DNA from: Lysobacterales bacterium
GTDB taxonomy: Bacteria > Pseudomonadota > Gammaproteobacteria > Xanthomonadales > SZUA-36
Direction of reading: 5' to 3'
Assembly (NCBI GenBank): GCA_014238945.1
Contig: JABAAB010000093.1
Span: forward strand, 1 to 64,000
DNA: 64,000 bases
Of the stretch, positions 1-9,900 are shown in pieces. The translations under genes and the position numbers were made by a program. Below the pieces are notes generated by a model. The model was not told the DNA's origin. It saw nothing but the letters and a program-made list of their open reading frames with translations, and made no database searches. Numbering within the stretch: the first letter of the stretch is position 1; every line of letters starts with the position of its first letter.

Positions 1-1123
1 CTCGATGGCCTTTGCCTTCGGGATTATGCGAGTTTTAATCGGTATTCCCGTCGGTCGTCTCGCCGACACCCATAATCGCCGCAACTTACTCGCTGCTGCG
101 CTGGGGATATGGTCGATCATGACGGTCGCCTTTGGCATGGCACGCGACTACACACAATTGATCCTGGCGCGCGTCCTCATCGGGGCCGGTACTACCGGTG
201 CCTACCCACCGACCGTGTCCATGATCTCTGACCTGTTCCCACTGCGGCGACGCGGTTTTGCCATGGGCATATTTAACACCGGTTCGGTGCTTGGTTTTTC
301 CCTGGGCATGGCCGTCGGTGGGATGCTGGTAGAACTCTATGGCTGGAGAACGGCCATGATTAGTTTCGGTTTGTTTGGTGTTATCCTGGCCGGATTGCTG
401 TTCTTTATCCTCAGGGAGCCCCTGCGTCGAGATTCCGCAGGCGAGGTCATTACCGCGGTCGAGCCGCCGCCGCTGCGTGAGGTATTCCGTTTTATGTTGG
501 GCCAGCCCAGCCTGTTCCACGTACTAATGGCGTTTATCCTGGTGAATACTTTCGACGCCGCAGTTAGTTTTTGGTCTATCAGTTTTTACGTTAGAAGTCA
601 TGGCATGAGCATTGGCGAGGCGGGAACTGCGCTGGGCCTGGTGTGGGTCATCGGTGGTTTGGCTGGTGTTCTGCTCGGTGGCTACCTGTTGGATTACCTG
701 GGCCGGCGTGACATCCGCTGGCACTGTTGGATGCTGTTCGGCGTGGTGGTGTTGTCCCTGCCATTCTGGCTGTTGGCCTACCTCGCCCCATCAGTGACGC
801 TGGCGCTAACCGGTTCCTTCCTCAGCACATTGGTGTTCTCCATGTGGTATGCGCCCCTGCAGACGCTGTTGACCGGGCTGGCCGGGAGTCAAATGCGGGC
901 TCTTGCCTACTCGACTCTTTCAATTTTTTTATACGCCGGCTACGCGCTTGGGCCAATTATTACAGGGTTTATCAGTGAGCAACTGGAACCCGGCGCGGGT
1001 GACCATTCACTGCGCTATTCCCTGGTTGTTACCTGCTTGAGCTTGCTGGTCTGGGCCGCCTGGCATTTCTACCGGGGCGCGGCAACACTGAAAGAAGATT
1101 ATGCTCGTGCCGCCGCCTTTTGA
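1..1123 (+). CDS. MFS transporter, 5' end outside the window
   Basis: The reading frame is open at the left edge, so roughly the first membrane helix is missing; the Met at base 5 is internal. Most of the rest is hydrophobic helices, as in a 12-helix major facilitator permease. GRLADTHNRR, directly after the first visible helix, fits the conserved MFS loop 2-3 motif, and a related basic loop (DYLGRRDIRW) sits in the second half. It should be an inner-membrane secondary transporter, probably of a small organic anion. It lies upstream of an SDR oxidoreductase and an M20 amidohydrolase on the same strand, so it may import their substrate. The substrate cannot be read from the sequence. Confidence 0.85.
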   Translation, partial: SMAFAFGIMRVLIGIPVGRLADTHNRRNLLAAALGIWSIMTVAFGMARDYTQLILARVLIGAGTTGAYPPTVSMISDLFPLRRRGFAMGIFNTGSVLGFSLGMAVGGMLVELYGWRTAMISFGLFGVILAGLLFFILREPLRRDSAGEVITAVEPPPLREVFRFMLGQPSLFHVLMAFILVNTFDAAVSFWSISFYVRSHGMSIGEAGTALGLVWVIGGLAGVLLGGYLLDYLGRRDIRWHCWMLFGVVVLSLPFWLLAYLAPSVTLALTGSFLSTLVFSMWYAPLQTLLTGLAGSQMRALAYSTLSIFLYAGYALGPIITGFISEQLEPGAGDHSLRYSLVVTCLSLLVWAAWHFYRGAATLKEDYARAAAF

Positions 1124-1211
1124 TTGTTCCTGGGCGCGGCGCCAGCTAAACAAAAGAAACACGATATGAAGACCCTACCAGGAAATATTCAATCACTTTG
1201 AGGAGATGGCG

Positions 1212-1964
1212 TTGAGTTTCGAAGGCAAGCGGGTATTGGTGACCGGTGGTTCAAAAGGCATCGGGCGGGCAACGGTGGAAGCTTTTCGCGAGGCTGGCGC
1301 GCGGGTTGCGGTCAACGGGCGCACGACGGAATCGACCGCCGAGGGCATCGCCGCGCTGGGTGGCAATGATCTGATCGCGGCACCAGGCGATATCGGCACG
1401 GCGGCAGGCTGCGAGGCCGTGGTGGGCGCGGCCCTCGACGCCTTCGGCGGGCTCGACGTACTGGTCAACAGCGCCGGGGTGGCTATGGCGCGCAGCATCG
1501 AGACTTGCGACGAGTCGTTCTGGGACGAAATCATCGATATCAATCTAAAAGGCACTTTCTTTTGCATTCGTGCGGCAGTGCCCGCCTTGCGCGAGAGCCG
1601 CGGCAGCATAGTCAACGTGGCCTCGACTTCGGGCCTGGCGGGCGACCCAAACCTGTCCGTCTACTGCGCTTCGAAGGCCGGCGTGGTGATGCTGACCAAG
1701 GCACTGGCGGCCGAATTTGCGCCCGAGGTACGCGTCAACAGCGTGTGCCCAGGCTGGGTTTACACCGACATGGCCAAGCGCTATATCAACAAGAGCGACG
1801 ACCCCGCCGCGGCGCTCGCCGGGATCAACGCCGAGTCGCCCATGGGGCGCATAGCAAGGCCCGACGAGATTGCCGCGTCAATTCTCTATCTCTCGTCCGA
1901 GGCGGCCGGGATCGTTACCGGCGCCAACCTGACAATTGACGGCGGCAGCATGGTTAGCTGCTAG
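1212..1964 (+). CDS. SDR family NAD(P)-dependent oxidoreductase
   Basis: A classical short-chain dehydrogenase of about 250 residues. The N-terminal cofactor motif TGGSKGIG (TGxxxGxG), the NSAG motif and the active-site YCASK (YxxxK) with an upstream Ser (NVASTSG) are all present, as is the usual end GANLTIDGG. I chose TTG at 1212 because GAGGAG at 1200-1205 is six bases upstream; the ATG at 1206 abuts that ribosome site and adds only two residues. The gene is much richer in G+C than later genes (41 of the 60 bases at 1321-1380), which hints at a different origin. It probably interconverts an alcohol and a ketone in the same small pathway as the flanking transporter and amidohydrolase; the substrate is unknown. 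Confidence 0.9.
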   Translation: MSFEGKRVLVTGGSKGIGRATVEAFREAGARVAVNGRTTESTAEGIAALGGNDLIAAPGDIGTAAGCEAVVGAALDAFGGLDVLVNSAGVAMARSIETCDESFWDEIIDINLKGTFFCIRAAVPALRESRGSIVNVASTSGLAGDPNLSVYCASKAGVVMLTKALAAEFAPEVRVNSVCPGWVYTDMAKRYINKSDDPAAALAGINAESPMGRIARPDEIAASILYLSSEAAGIVTGANLTIDGGSMVSC

Positions 1965-2115
1965 GCAAGGATGACTCCAGTGATTCTCTCCACCATTTTT
2001 GCGATATTAGGAGAAGGTTGTAAGTAACACAGCACTCACATTGATGATCAGGGATTATGACTTTTGATAGTACTTTGGTCTTTGCAGATTTTGAAAAGAT
2101 AATGGACACCTAATC

Positions 2116-3288
2116 ATGCCTACCATCAAGGAACTCGACGCCCTCAATGCTGAAATGACCCAGTGGCGTCGCGCATTACACCAGAAACCAGAGATGGCGT
2201 TCGAGGAAGAATGGACCTCGGACTTTATCGCCGAGAAGCTAGAATCCTTCGGTATCGAGATTCACCGGGGCTTGGCAAAGACAGGTATCGTCGGTGTGGT
2301 ACGCGGAAAACTCCCGGGCAACCGCGCCATCGGCTTGCGAGCCGATATGGACGCGCTGCGGATCGAGGAAGCCAATACCTTCACCCATCGCTCACAACAC
2401 CCGGGAATAATGCACGCCTGCGGTCACGACGGGCACTCGGCCATGCTGCTCGGCGCGGCCAGGCACCTGGCGGAAAACCCGGACTTTGCCGGCACCGTCT
2501 ACCTGATCTTTCAACCGGCCGAGGAAAACGAAGGCGGCGCCAGGGTCATGATCGAGGAAGGATTGTTCGATCAGTTTCCCATGGAGGCTGTCTACGGCAT
2601 GCACAATGCGCCGGGGTTTGCGGTGGGTCAGATGGACCTTCGCGACGGCCCCATGCTGGCGAACTTTGACATCTTCGACATCGTTATTCAGGGCAAGGGA
2701 TCGCACGCGGCGGAGCCACACCTCGGGATCGATCCCATTATCGTACAAGCAAATCTGGTCAATGCATTGCAAACGATTTGTAGTCGAAACGTTGACCCCC
2801 TGGAATCGGCGGTGCTCAGTGTAACCCAGGTACACGGCGGCGACATATACAACGTCATCCCCGACAAGGTAATTTTGAACGGCACGGTGAGGACGTTCAC
2901 GCCGGAGATCCAGGATTTGGTGGAAGCGGGCATGAAACGCATCGCCGAGCACATTGGCCAGGCCTTCGGCGCGACCATCAGCGTCAACTACGAGCGCCGC
3001 TACCCCGCGCTGGTCAATCACACCGAGCACTTCGAACTGTGCAGCCAGGCGGCCGTGCGCGTGTTCGGCGAGGGCAACGTTATCACCGACACCCCGATGG
3101 ATATGGGCGGGGAAGACTTCGCCTTCATGCTTCAGGAGAAGCCCGGCTGTTACGTCTACATCGGTAATGGTGAAGGCAGCAAAGGCGGCTGCATGGTGCA
3201 CAATCCGCATTATGATTTCAATGACGAGATTCTCTCGCGTGGAGCAAGCTACTGGGTGACGTTGGTTGATACAGTCTTGGCACCGTAA
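2116..3288 (+). CDS. M20 family amidohydrolase (HipO/AbgB-like)
   Basis: A 390-residue metal-dependent amidohydrolase of the M20D group (hippurate hydrolase, N-acyl-amino-acid hydrolase, IAA-amino-acid hydrolase). Visible family features are LRADMDALRI, the metal motif HACGHDGH, the acidic site FQPAEENEGG, GMHNAPG, a small dimerisation domain around residues 185-300, and late GGEDFAFM. No signal peptide is seen, so it is cytoplasmic. It hydrolyses an amide bond to release an amino acid and an acid. It follows the MFS transporter and SDR gene with a 150-base gap holding no other gene; the substrate is not predictable. An IS3 remnant begins about 100 bases downstream. Confidence 0.9.
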   Translation: MPTIKELDALNAEMTQWRRALHQKPEMAFEEEWTSDFIAEKLESFGIEIHRGLAKTGIVGVVRGKLPGNRAIGLRADMDALRIEEANTFTHRSQHPGIMHACGHDGHSAMLLGAARHLAENPDFAGTVYLIFQPAEENEGGARVMIEEGLFDQFPMEAVYGMHNAPGFAVGQMDLRDGPMLANFDIFDIVIQGKGSHAAEPHLGIDPIIVQANLVNALQTICSRNVDPLESAVLSVTQVHGGDIYNVIPDKVILNGTVRTFTPEIQDLVEAGMKRIAEHIGQAFGATISVNYERRYPALVNHTEHFELCSQAAVRVFGEGNVITDTPMDMGGEDFAFMLQEKPGCYVYIGNGEGSKGGCMVHNPHYDFNDEILSRGASYWVTLVDTVLAP

Positions 3289-3466
3289 ACCGCGGCAGGC
3301 ACGATAGTCGCCGGTATTTGTTTGACTGGGAAAGAACATGGACCAGAAAACTGCAAATATATTGTCATCACGAGATGTCACTCGAAAGGGTGTGACCTTT
3401 CCCCCTAGAAGTTAACACGCCTAGTGTGAGTTTTCCGACTAAACTGATATACAGGAGAACTTGAAA

Positions 3467-3736
3467 ATGGCAAAACAGAAAAGATATTCACCCGAACAGA
3501 TCACGCGCATATTGAAGCAGCAGGAAGCCGGCATGAAAGTCGCAGAGATCTGCCGTCAGGCTGGTATATGTGAACAGACATTTTATCGCTGGAAATCAAA
3601 ATTCGGCGGTATGGGTACCTCCGAGATTCATCGGTTGAAAGCATTGGAAGATGAAAATCGCCGGCTGAAGCAACTGCTCGGTGACAGCATGCTGGATAAC
3701 CAGGCATTGAAGGCAGCTCTTGACCAAAAGTACTAA
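3467..3736 (+). CDS. IS3-family transposase OrfA
   Basis: A protein of about 89 residues with a helix-turn-helix typical of IS3 OrfA (KRYSPEQITRILKQQEAG then AEICRQAGICEQTFYRWK) and a C-terminal leucine-rich coiled coil (LKALEDENRRLKQLLGD). It binds the IS ends and supplies the N-terminal part of the OrfAB transposase. AGGAG at 3453-3457 favours ATG 3467 over the upstream TTG 3461. OrfB lies in the -1 frame and AAAAG at 3726-3730, just before the orfA stop, is the kind of site at which IS3 elements shift frame. OrfA itself looks intact although the element is truncated. Confidence 0.85.
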   Translation: MAKQKRYSPEQITRILKQQEAGMKVAEICRQAGICEQTFYRWKSKFGGMGTSEIHRLKALEDENRRLKQLLGDSMLDNQALKAALDQKY

Positions 3737-3756
3737 GGCCCTCCCAAAAGAGAAAG

Positions 3757-4476
3757 GTGGTGAGGGTCATGCTCAAGCATTCTAAAATCAGTATCAAACG
3801 ATCCTGCGAGTTGGCTGGGCTATCTCGTACCAGTTGGTATCGAAAGCCGGTGGAGTCAAAACAGAATCAGGCCATTCGGAAGCGTTTGAGACAACTGGCC
3901 AGTGAGCGGCCTGCGTTTGGATCGCCACGTATGACGATCATGCTTCAACGGGAGTTCGGTAGCGTGAATCATAAGCGCGTTGAGCGCCTGTACGCTGAAG
4001 AGGCGCTGCAGCTGCCCCGTCGGCCAAAACGCAGAAGACGTGGTATCAGTCGACCACTGCCTCGCGTTGAACCCACAGCACCAGGTCAAAGAGCCTCAAT
4101 GGACTTCATGCATGATGTGCTGGCCAATGGCAGGCGTATCCGGTTGTTCAACCTGGTTGATGACTTCAGCCGAGAGTGCCTGTTCATTGAAGTAGATACC
4201 AGCCTGACGGGTCAACGGGTTAGCCGGATACTGGAAGCACTCCGGCAGGTAGATAAACTACCCGGCACCATTGTCTGTGATAACGGCACCGAATTTACTT
4301 CAAAGGCGATGCTCAAATGGTCACTGGATAAGGGTGTCAAACTGAACTTCATCGAGCCAGGTAAACCGACTCAGAACGCATACATCGAATCGTTCAATGG
4401 CAAGATGCGACAAGAATGCCTGCGTCAACATTGGTTCGCATCACTGTACGTCGTCAAAGCATATAACACTGCTTGA
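3757..4476 (+). pseudogene. IS3-family transposase OrfB, C-terminally truncated
   Basis: This is the integrase-like catalytic subunit of IS3 elements. An N-terminal HTH-21-like region (KISIKRSCELAGLSRTSWYR) leads into an rve domain with the DDE triad visible in MDFMHD, CDNGTEF and ESFNGK. Family members run to about 270-290 residues and end with a W-x-x-DYN-x-x-RPH type segment. Here homology stops at HWFASL (about base 4447) and is replaced by nine unrelated residues and a stop. The catalytic triad survives, but the conserved C-terminal segment and the right end are gone. The start is GTG 3757, though expression would normally come from frameshifting out of OrfA. Confidence 0.85.
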
Positions 4477-4685
4477 GCTATTATTTAAGAGATACTTTAC
4501 TGCCGGTACTTTCTTCAGTTTGCCAGGAAAAACTTAGTTGAACTCTGGGTAAGTTTGTAGGCGTCAGGTCAACATGACAGGGTGCATTGTTGTGCGACGA
4601 CAGATGTATCCGTAAAAATTATTTCATGCTTCAGCCGGAAGAGTGACCAGAATTGTCCGCTTGCCCGGTCTGGAACCTTGCGCTT

Positions 4686-6182
4686 TCAGTCAGCCGGGAC
4701 GGTCCGCTCGGCCGCCCAGTACCTGAGCTCTTCGATTTGCTCACGCATTACGACTGACAGTGGTTTTGTGCGTTCGAATTCGGCCAAAAGAGAATCGGTC
4801 GTCAGGCCGGTATTGTTCGCATTGACCGTATACATTGCAGATAAAATCCCCTGTTCTATTTCGGCCCCGGAAAAACCCTCGGTCGTATCAGCCAGCGTCG
4901 CCAGATCAAACGTATTGATTTCAGAGCCCCGGTTCTGCAGATGAATCTGAATGATCGTCTCCCGGGTCTTCATATCGGGCAGGTCGACAAAGAAAATTTC
5001 ATCAAAGCGTCCTTTTCGGACCAGTTCCGGTGGTAACAACGAAATATTATTGGCTGTGGCCACCACAAACACCGACCGCTTTTTTTCCGACATCCAGGTC
5101 AGAAACGTGCCGAGCACCCGCCGCGACAGACCGCTGTCGCCTGAATCGGTTGCCAGGCCTTTTTCCATTTCGTCGATCCACAGTACACAGGGGCTCATGA
5201 CCTCCGCCTGTTGCAGGGATTCACGCAGGTTGCGTTCTGTCTCGCCGTGAAATTTGTTATACAGTGCACCGAAATCGAGTCGCAATAACGGCACATTCAA
5301 TATGCCTGCAGCAGCCTTGGCCGCCAGGCTTTTTCCGCAGCCCTGAACGCCAATCAGCATGAGGCCCTTGGGTGGTTCGAGACCGGCCACATTACCACTC
5401 AGAGCCGCCCGTCTCTGTTCGAGCCAACGCTTCAGATTCCTCAGTCCACCAACATCGGAAAGCCGCACCGTTTCATATTCGAATGACAGGGCACCATGAC
5501 GGTTCAGTAGTTCATATTTCGCCTTCATGACATTGGGCAAATCGCTGGCCGCGATGGCTCCATCTGCAAAAATGGCACCATGAGCAAGCCGGGCCGTATC
5601 CGCACGTGTCAGACCGGCCAGGTTACGAATCAACAGATCCTCGGCATGCGGGTCGACCTTCACCCGGCCCGGGTTTTCAGCATTCCACTCCCGGACCACA
5701 TCAGTCACGATCGATGCACGCTCATTGTCATCGGGTAATGCGATTTCGAAACGGGCCGAAAGCCGCTCCAGGTCAGGTGGCATTTTCAGTTCGTGACTGA
5801 CCAGCACCACTTTACGCGCACCATCATCGGATTCAACCGCGATGTCCTTCAGTAACCTGATATTGACCGGGTCGTCCAGGTACGGGTGAAAATCCAGCAA
5901 CGCATAGATACCGGGCGCATCGACCGCGAGTATGTGTTTGAGAATACCGGTCGGGTCCGTGTTGTGTGATTGCGCGGCCATGTCGAGATCGATCCGGCGC
6001 AGTCCCTCGGTTACCGACCAGCGGAACATCGGTTTCTTTCGGCCGCCGAATCCACCACTGGAGAGTTCGAGCAACATGCCCAGGAACCGTTTCTCGTCGA
6101 GCGTTTCGACAAGAATGATCGCCACCCGGGAACTCAGGATGACGTTCAGATCGTGGCGGTTGTCCATGGCAAAATTATCCAC
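4686..6182 (-). CDS. AAA+ ATPase of the Ycf46 type
   Basis: A 498-residue protein with a variable N-terminal region (about 1-230) lacking ATPase motifs and a single C-terminal AAA+ module. The module has a Walker A (GVQGCGKS), Walker B (VLWIDEME), sensor/second-region (VVATANN) and arginine-finger segment ([14 protein letters not shown]). The order [15 protein letters not shown] then [16 protein letters not shown] matches the Ycf46 / 'uncharacterised AAA domain protein' family of cyanobacteria, plastids and proteobacteria, whose function is little known. The frame begins with GTG at 6182; ATG at 6167 is an equally possible start and no strong ribosome site decides. It stands alone on the minus strand. 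Confidence 0.85.
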   Translation of the reverse strand: MDNFAMDNRHDLNVILSSRVAIILVETLDEKRFLGMLLELSSGGFGGRKKPMFRWSVTEGLRRIDLDMAAQSHNTDPTGILKHILAVDAPGIYALLDFHPYLDDPVNIRLLKDIAVESDDGARKVVLVSHELKMPPDLERLSARFEIALPDDNERASIVTDVVREWNAENPGRVKVDPHAEDLLIRNLAGLTRADTARLAHGAIFADGAIAASDLPNVMKAKYELLNRHGALSFEYETVRLSDVGGLRNLKRWLEQRRAALSGNVAGLEPPKGLMLIGVQGCGKSLAAKAAAGILNVPLLRLDFGALYNKFHGETERNLRESLQQAEVMSPCVLWIDEMEKGLATDSGDSGLSRRVLGTFLTWMSEKKRSVFVVATANNISLLPPELVRKGRFDEIFFVDLPDMKTRETIIQIHLQNRGSEINTFDLATLADTTEGFSGAEIEQGILSAMYTVNANNTGLTTDSLLAEFERTKPLSVVMREQIEELRYWAAERTVPAD

Positions 6183-6371
6183 TGGGCAGCATTAAAGCCA
6201 TATTGCCAGAATTCTGCATGTATTGAACGTCGTTTTATGGGTTAATTTGTTGCGCATGGTTGCGCCGGTTAATCGGTGAAGACTGGATATTGTCCTTTTG
6301 TGCCCCTCAATTTCAGCCCATACAAATGTAATTAAATAACATGCTTGATCGTGGTCGCCATCCCGGGCTGT

Positions 6372-7151
6372 TCAGGGTTCTTCCAGGTCCTGTGCACGCA
6401 CCAGTCCGGAACCGGTCAGCGCGGTAACGACCTCGGTGTAATTGGTCACCATACGGCTGGGTGGTGAGAGAATTTTCTTGGTGTCCGTTGTCAACTCATG
6501 GGCGTCCAAATCGAGGAAATCAAGGATTTCTACCGCGACCTCATCTCTTTTGAAAACCAGGTCCTCATAGCAGACCTGCAATACGGGATGCTGCGCATAG
6601 TCTCTAACCGCCATGGCGTGGCGTGAGGCGACGTTTCGAACGTAATCCAGGCAATGCGCGGTAACAATCTCAATTGGCTTTACGTCCGGTATTCGGGCAT
6701 CCCCTCTCACAAGGTGGGTTCCCGTTTGTTGGGCAACGACGAGATGACTGACATATTGCGCCAGGACATTACGACGGGTCAGCATCAATATTTTTATTTC
6801 CAGATCATTCCGGATGATCGTCTGCAATGGAATGTAGCGTTCCTGAAATGCCTCGTCGGTCTTGAATTTTGCGCCGACACAGGTCCTTCCCTGGGGATCG
6901 AAAATGATTTCATTCAAAAACCTGGCGGGTTGGGTGTCCCTCAATGCAAGCAGGAACTTTTCAAAAGATGGGTCAGTCCTGCGTTTCTCTGCAAACCGGC
7001 CAGCCAGGAAACCCACGGCATCTTCACCCACCAATGCCTCGCCATGACAGGTAATTTCGGGGTGAGAGGACAGTAAAACATGAAGCATGGTACTGCCCGA
7101 GCGGGCAGCGCAGCAAATGATAAAACGTACAGCCTTCCCGGCTTCGACCAT
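6372..7151 (-). CDS. Sulfotransferase family protein
   Basis: About 259 residues. The 5'-phosphosulfate-binding loop CCAARSGSTML occurs near the N-terminus after a beta strand (VRFIICC). A central segment KIKILMLTRRNVLAQYVSHLV fits the 3'-phosphate-binding strand/helix of PAPS-dependent sulfotransferases (R-x-x-x-x-x-x-S type), and VCYEDLV is the usual third block. It would transfer sulfate from PAPS to a hydroxyl or amine acceptor. ATG 7151 preceded by AGGTGG is preferred over an upstream TTG at 7214. No sulfate-activation genes are adjacent; a second sulfotransferase, fused to TPRs, lies at 59981-61996. Confidence 0.8.
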   Translation of the reverse strand: MVEAGKAVRFIICCAARSGSTMLHVLLSSHPEITCHGEALVGEDAVGFLAGRFAEKRRTDPSFEKFLLALRDTQPARFLNEIIFDPQGRTCVGAKFKTDEAFQERYIPLQTIIRNDLEIKILMLTRRNVLAQYVSHLVVAQQTGTHLVRGDARIPDVKPIEIVTAHCLDYVRNVASRHAMAVRDYAQHPVLQVCYEDLVFKRDEVAVEILDFLDLDAHELTTDTKKILSPPSRMVTNYTEVVTALTGSGLVRAQDLEEP

Positions 7152-7343
7152 ACATCCACCTGTCGCGATTGTGGCTAATTGGGATGGGGTCTTTGAAGGG
7201 ACCAGCTGACCCAATCAAAGAAAAGTTAACGCGTAGTCTACCACCAGGATCGGAATGACGCCGCGCATCTTTCGGCGATCTGTAACACCCCTAATTGATG
7301 ACTAAATGCGGATAGTTGAATGGTTATGCGGGACAAAAACACA

Positions 7344-7389
7344 CAGGTCGGATACTTGTTCCTTCAATAAGTATCCGACCTGTTTTATT
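7344..7389 (-). terminator. Rho-independent terminator for the Spy/CpxP-like gene
   Basis: A perfect 14-bp inverted repeat (CAGGTCGGATACTT at 7344-7357 with its complement at 7369-7382) around an 11-base loop. Read on the minus strand it lies just past the stop of the 7409-7852 gene and is followed by a T-rich run (TGTGTTTTTG). On the plus strand it is also followed by TTTTATT, so it may work both ways. Confidence 0.8.
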
Positions 7390-7408
7390 ACCCCTTAAAT
7401 GTTAATAA

Positions 7409-7852
7409 TTAGCGTAATTTGAGGTGCTTGAGTGCTTCGGCGGCCTGGTTCATCAGGGCAATCCGATAGATCTGGCTCAGCTTGTTAAGCTGTTCCTCAG
7501 TCAGCATTGCCCGGAAAGCCGTCTGAAAAACCTGTTGGTGCTGACCGATATCCTGTTTGAGCATACTCACCATCAGTACCAGTTCACCGATGAGTTGCGG
7601 GTCAGGTAGTTCGGCCTGCGTTTCTTCGCCAATCTGTTTCTGGGTCAATTTGATCTGTTCGGATTTTTCCCTGACCGCTGCGGCACGGGCCGTGATCAGT
7701 TCGCGAAGCTCAGTGACCTGTTCCTCGGTCAGGTTCAGGCTGGCCTTCAACACCCTGACAGGTGATTTACCGTCCTTTTTGTCCTGGGCAAAAACAGAGC
7801 CCTGACAAATGAGTGTGAGTCCGAGGGTGAAGAGTAAAAGTTTGAGTTTCAT
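7409..7852 (-). CDS. Spy/CpxP-like periplasmic protein
   Basis: A 147-residue protein with a clear signal peptide (basic start, hydrophobic stretch to about residue 22, cleavage near VFA-QD). The mature part is helical and charged and carries two LTEEQ repeats, the LTxxQ signature of the Spy/CpxP family of periplasmic chaperone-like stress proteins. In enterobacteria such proteins hold unfolded clients or dampen envelope stress signalling; that role is inference here. AAGGAG nine bases before the ATG supports the start. No CpxAR-type genes are nearby. A strong terminator follows it. Confidence 0.75.
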   Translation of the reverse strand: MKLKLLLFTLGLTLICQGSVFAQDKKDGKSPVRVLKASLNLTEEQVTELRELITARAAAVREKSEQIKLTQKQIGEETQAELPDPQLIGELVLMVSMLKQDIGQHQQVFQTAFRAMLTEEQLNKLSQIYRIALMNQAAEALKHLKLR

Positions 7853-8109
7853 CGGAATTTTCTCCTTAAATAATTTCCGAATTTAACTGTAACTTTTATC
7901 ATGGGCGTATTCAATTCAGTGCATGTAAAGGTTTGTAAAACTCCGTATCCTTCTGTCAGACCGGTGGTCGCCGACACCTTCGACGGTAAAACTGGTTGCC
8001 ATCAATCCAAATAATTAAGTCAAATAGAGGGACACAGCAGTGCGCCCTACGCACTGGATTCCAACAAGGAAACTGGGCGCTTTTACCGGGATTGTAGTGA
8101 ATTTTGGGG

Positions 8110-9170
8110 TTACAGGTAGCTCAACCACCACTGTTTATGACGTCTGCGTATACCGACAAACCATTTGCATGGCCAGTACATAGCCAGCAAGGTCAGTATC
8201 CATGCAACATAGGCCCTCAACAGGCTGGGTGAATAGGCATCGGGAAAATTGCCAAAGAAACCCCAGTTGAGACTGTTGTTGGTGATGTCAAAGGTCATGA
8301 ACACCCAGGTGGCTGTGCTCAGATGTATCAGGTACAGATGCAGGATGTAAAAGAAAAAGGGTACCCGGCCAAAGATGGTAAATATGTCGACCAAGTTGCC
8401 TTTCACTGTTTCCATCAGCGGTAGCAAGGCAATGACCGGTCCGAGGGTGACCAGCAGGAACAGCCCCACAGCCCCCGTACCAATTTGCAGACACAGACGA
8501 TCACGTTGTTCCGCCGGTTTTTGCAAAATGGCGCCGAACAGGTAACCGAGTGCCATGACACCAATCCACGGAACCACCGGGTAGGCGAAGATCATGCCCA
8601 TGTTAGGGAAGACCTGCTCGTAACTTGATACGTGTAAAAAGCTCCAGATCCAGCTCAGTTCACCCCATTGCTCCGGCCTGATACCATCCGCCAGGTTATG
8701 ACCGAAGACTATGGCGAATCCGATGACGGCAATGGCCGTGATTGGCAGGAATACCAGGCCGGCCAGGAAAATCATCGACCAGCCCAGTGCCCAGATGACC
8801 TGAAACAGCAGGAAACCGCTGGTCAGCGACCAACCGGGTTCGTAGAACCATGCCATGTTGATCACAACGACTTCGATAAAAATCAGCCACAGACCCCGGG
8901 TAAACAGAAACCGCGCCAACTGCCGGGGCGTTGCATTACGACTGGTCGCATACAGCCAGGCACTGGCAGCCGACGGGAAACAAAAACCGGGGCGCAGAAA
9001 TGGGTGATCGAGCGGGTAAAAAACAGCTCCGGTGATGTCTGGCTCAGGTCTTCGGGTGGATAACTGGTGGGGCTCCAGAAATCACGGACGTGGTCCAGCG
9101 CCATGAGCACGCTGACGATGCCACGCACCAGGTCTACCGATTGAATTCTTGCCAGGGTGCCCGTGGGCTT
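8110..9170 (-). pseudogene. DUF1624/HGSNAT-like membrane acyltransferase, frameshifted
   Basis: Two adjacent frames give one recognisable protein. The first reads ARIQSVDLVRGIVSVLMAL, DHVRDFW and FFTRSITHFCAPVFV. After a frame change at about 8975-8988 the second continues SAASAWLYATS and RQLARFLFTRGLWLI and then at least six membrane helices. This order is typical of DUF1624 / heparan-alpha-glucosaminide N-acetyltransferase-like integral membrane proteins. Adding one T to the GTTTCCC run on the coding strand restores a single frame. The upstream frame reaches AAGGAGG at 9174-9180, but no ATG, GTG or TTG stands at a fitting distance, so the start may also be damaged. A sequencing or assembly error is a real alternative. 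Confidence 0.7.
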
Positions 9171-9423
9171 GTTCCTCCTTTCACTCTTTTTGTTATTGAT
9201 TAGCGGAACAATGTAATGCTTTCTTTTTATATTAAATCAGAAAAATGAGTTGAAGCGAGTGGTGGTTCGGTTGAACTTTTCAGTCAGAATATCAACTTTC
9301 GATGTTTCGGTGACTCACCCGGTCACAGGCTCGGACCCCTGATCCGGTTCACGCCACTGTCCGCAGCCGCCAGGTCGTCTCAATCCGAATCACAAGGCAG
9401 ACCCTCCTCACTCTGTTTCGACA

Positions 9424-9900
9424 TCAATAGCAGGCTGAGCTCGTGTCCACTTTCTGGCCGGGGCTGGTGGTATCTGAAGCCTGGGCTATTGAGCGTCGCG
9501 CCTGTCTGATTATTGCTTCGTCCGGGGGCAGTTCATAGCCGATATCCGGTAGGTAATATTCTCCATTGATATCGCGGCACAAACTGACAATCTGGATCCG
9601 ATCGTCCGTGGCTTCGGGTTCCTCGCCTTTTTCAACATAGCGGGTAAATCTGATGTCTTCCAGTTCCCTGCCCACGTAGACCTCCATGATCTGTGCTGAG
9701 TATCCAATTGCCACCAGCTCTGAGCTATTGTCAGGAGGGTTATCAACGACCATGCCGGTGATCTGCACCAATGCGGTGTAATCGGTGGAACTCATGTTGT
9801 CTTCTAATACATTCAGGGCCAATTGAGACCTGTTGTCAGTTTGAGAAGAGCAGGAGGTACTGATCACTACCAAAAAGACCAGCAGAAAACCATTCGTCAT
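9424..9900 (-). CDS. Putative lipoprotein of unknown function
   Basis: A 158-residue protein with a lipoprotein signal: hydrophobic stretch GFLLVFLVVISTSC with the lipobox Cys at residue 17. The mature part has no family I recognise; it contains two further cysteines (SLCRDING and the C-terminal SACY) that could form a disulfide. Its ATG overlaps the TGA of the upstream NlpC/P60-like gene by one base (TGATG), so the two are translationally coupled and probably work together at the cell envelope. Confidence 0.65.
   Translation of the reverse strand: MTNGFLLVFLVVISTSCSSQTDNRSQLALNVLEDNMSSTDYTALVQITGMVVDNPPDNSSELVAIGYSAQIMEVYVGRELEDIRFTRYVEKGEEPEATDDRIQIVSLCRDINGEYYLPDIGYELPPDEAIIRQARRSIAQASDTTSPGQKVDTSSACY

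Larger units (their letters stand above)
3391..4476 (+). mobile_element. IS3-family insertion sequence remnant, right end missing
   Basis: A left terminal region starts near TGTGACCTTTCCCCC at 3391 and is followed by orfA and orfB of an IS3-family element. I searched 4440-4700 by eye for the inverted copy of that end (GGGGGAAAGGTCACA) and did not find it, and orfB breaks off before its usual C-terminus. The element has therefore lost its right end and cannot move by itself. The left boundary is approximate because no target duplication can be matched. Confidence 0.75.

Noticed and set aside
2392-3381. Long 329-codon minus-strand frame opposite the M20 amidohydrolase
   Set aside because: It mirrors the codon pattern of the real gene; the plus strand encodes all M20 motifs.
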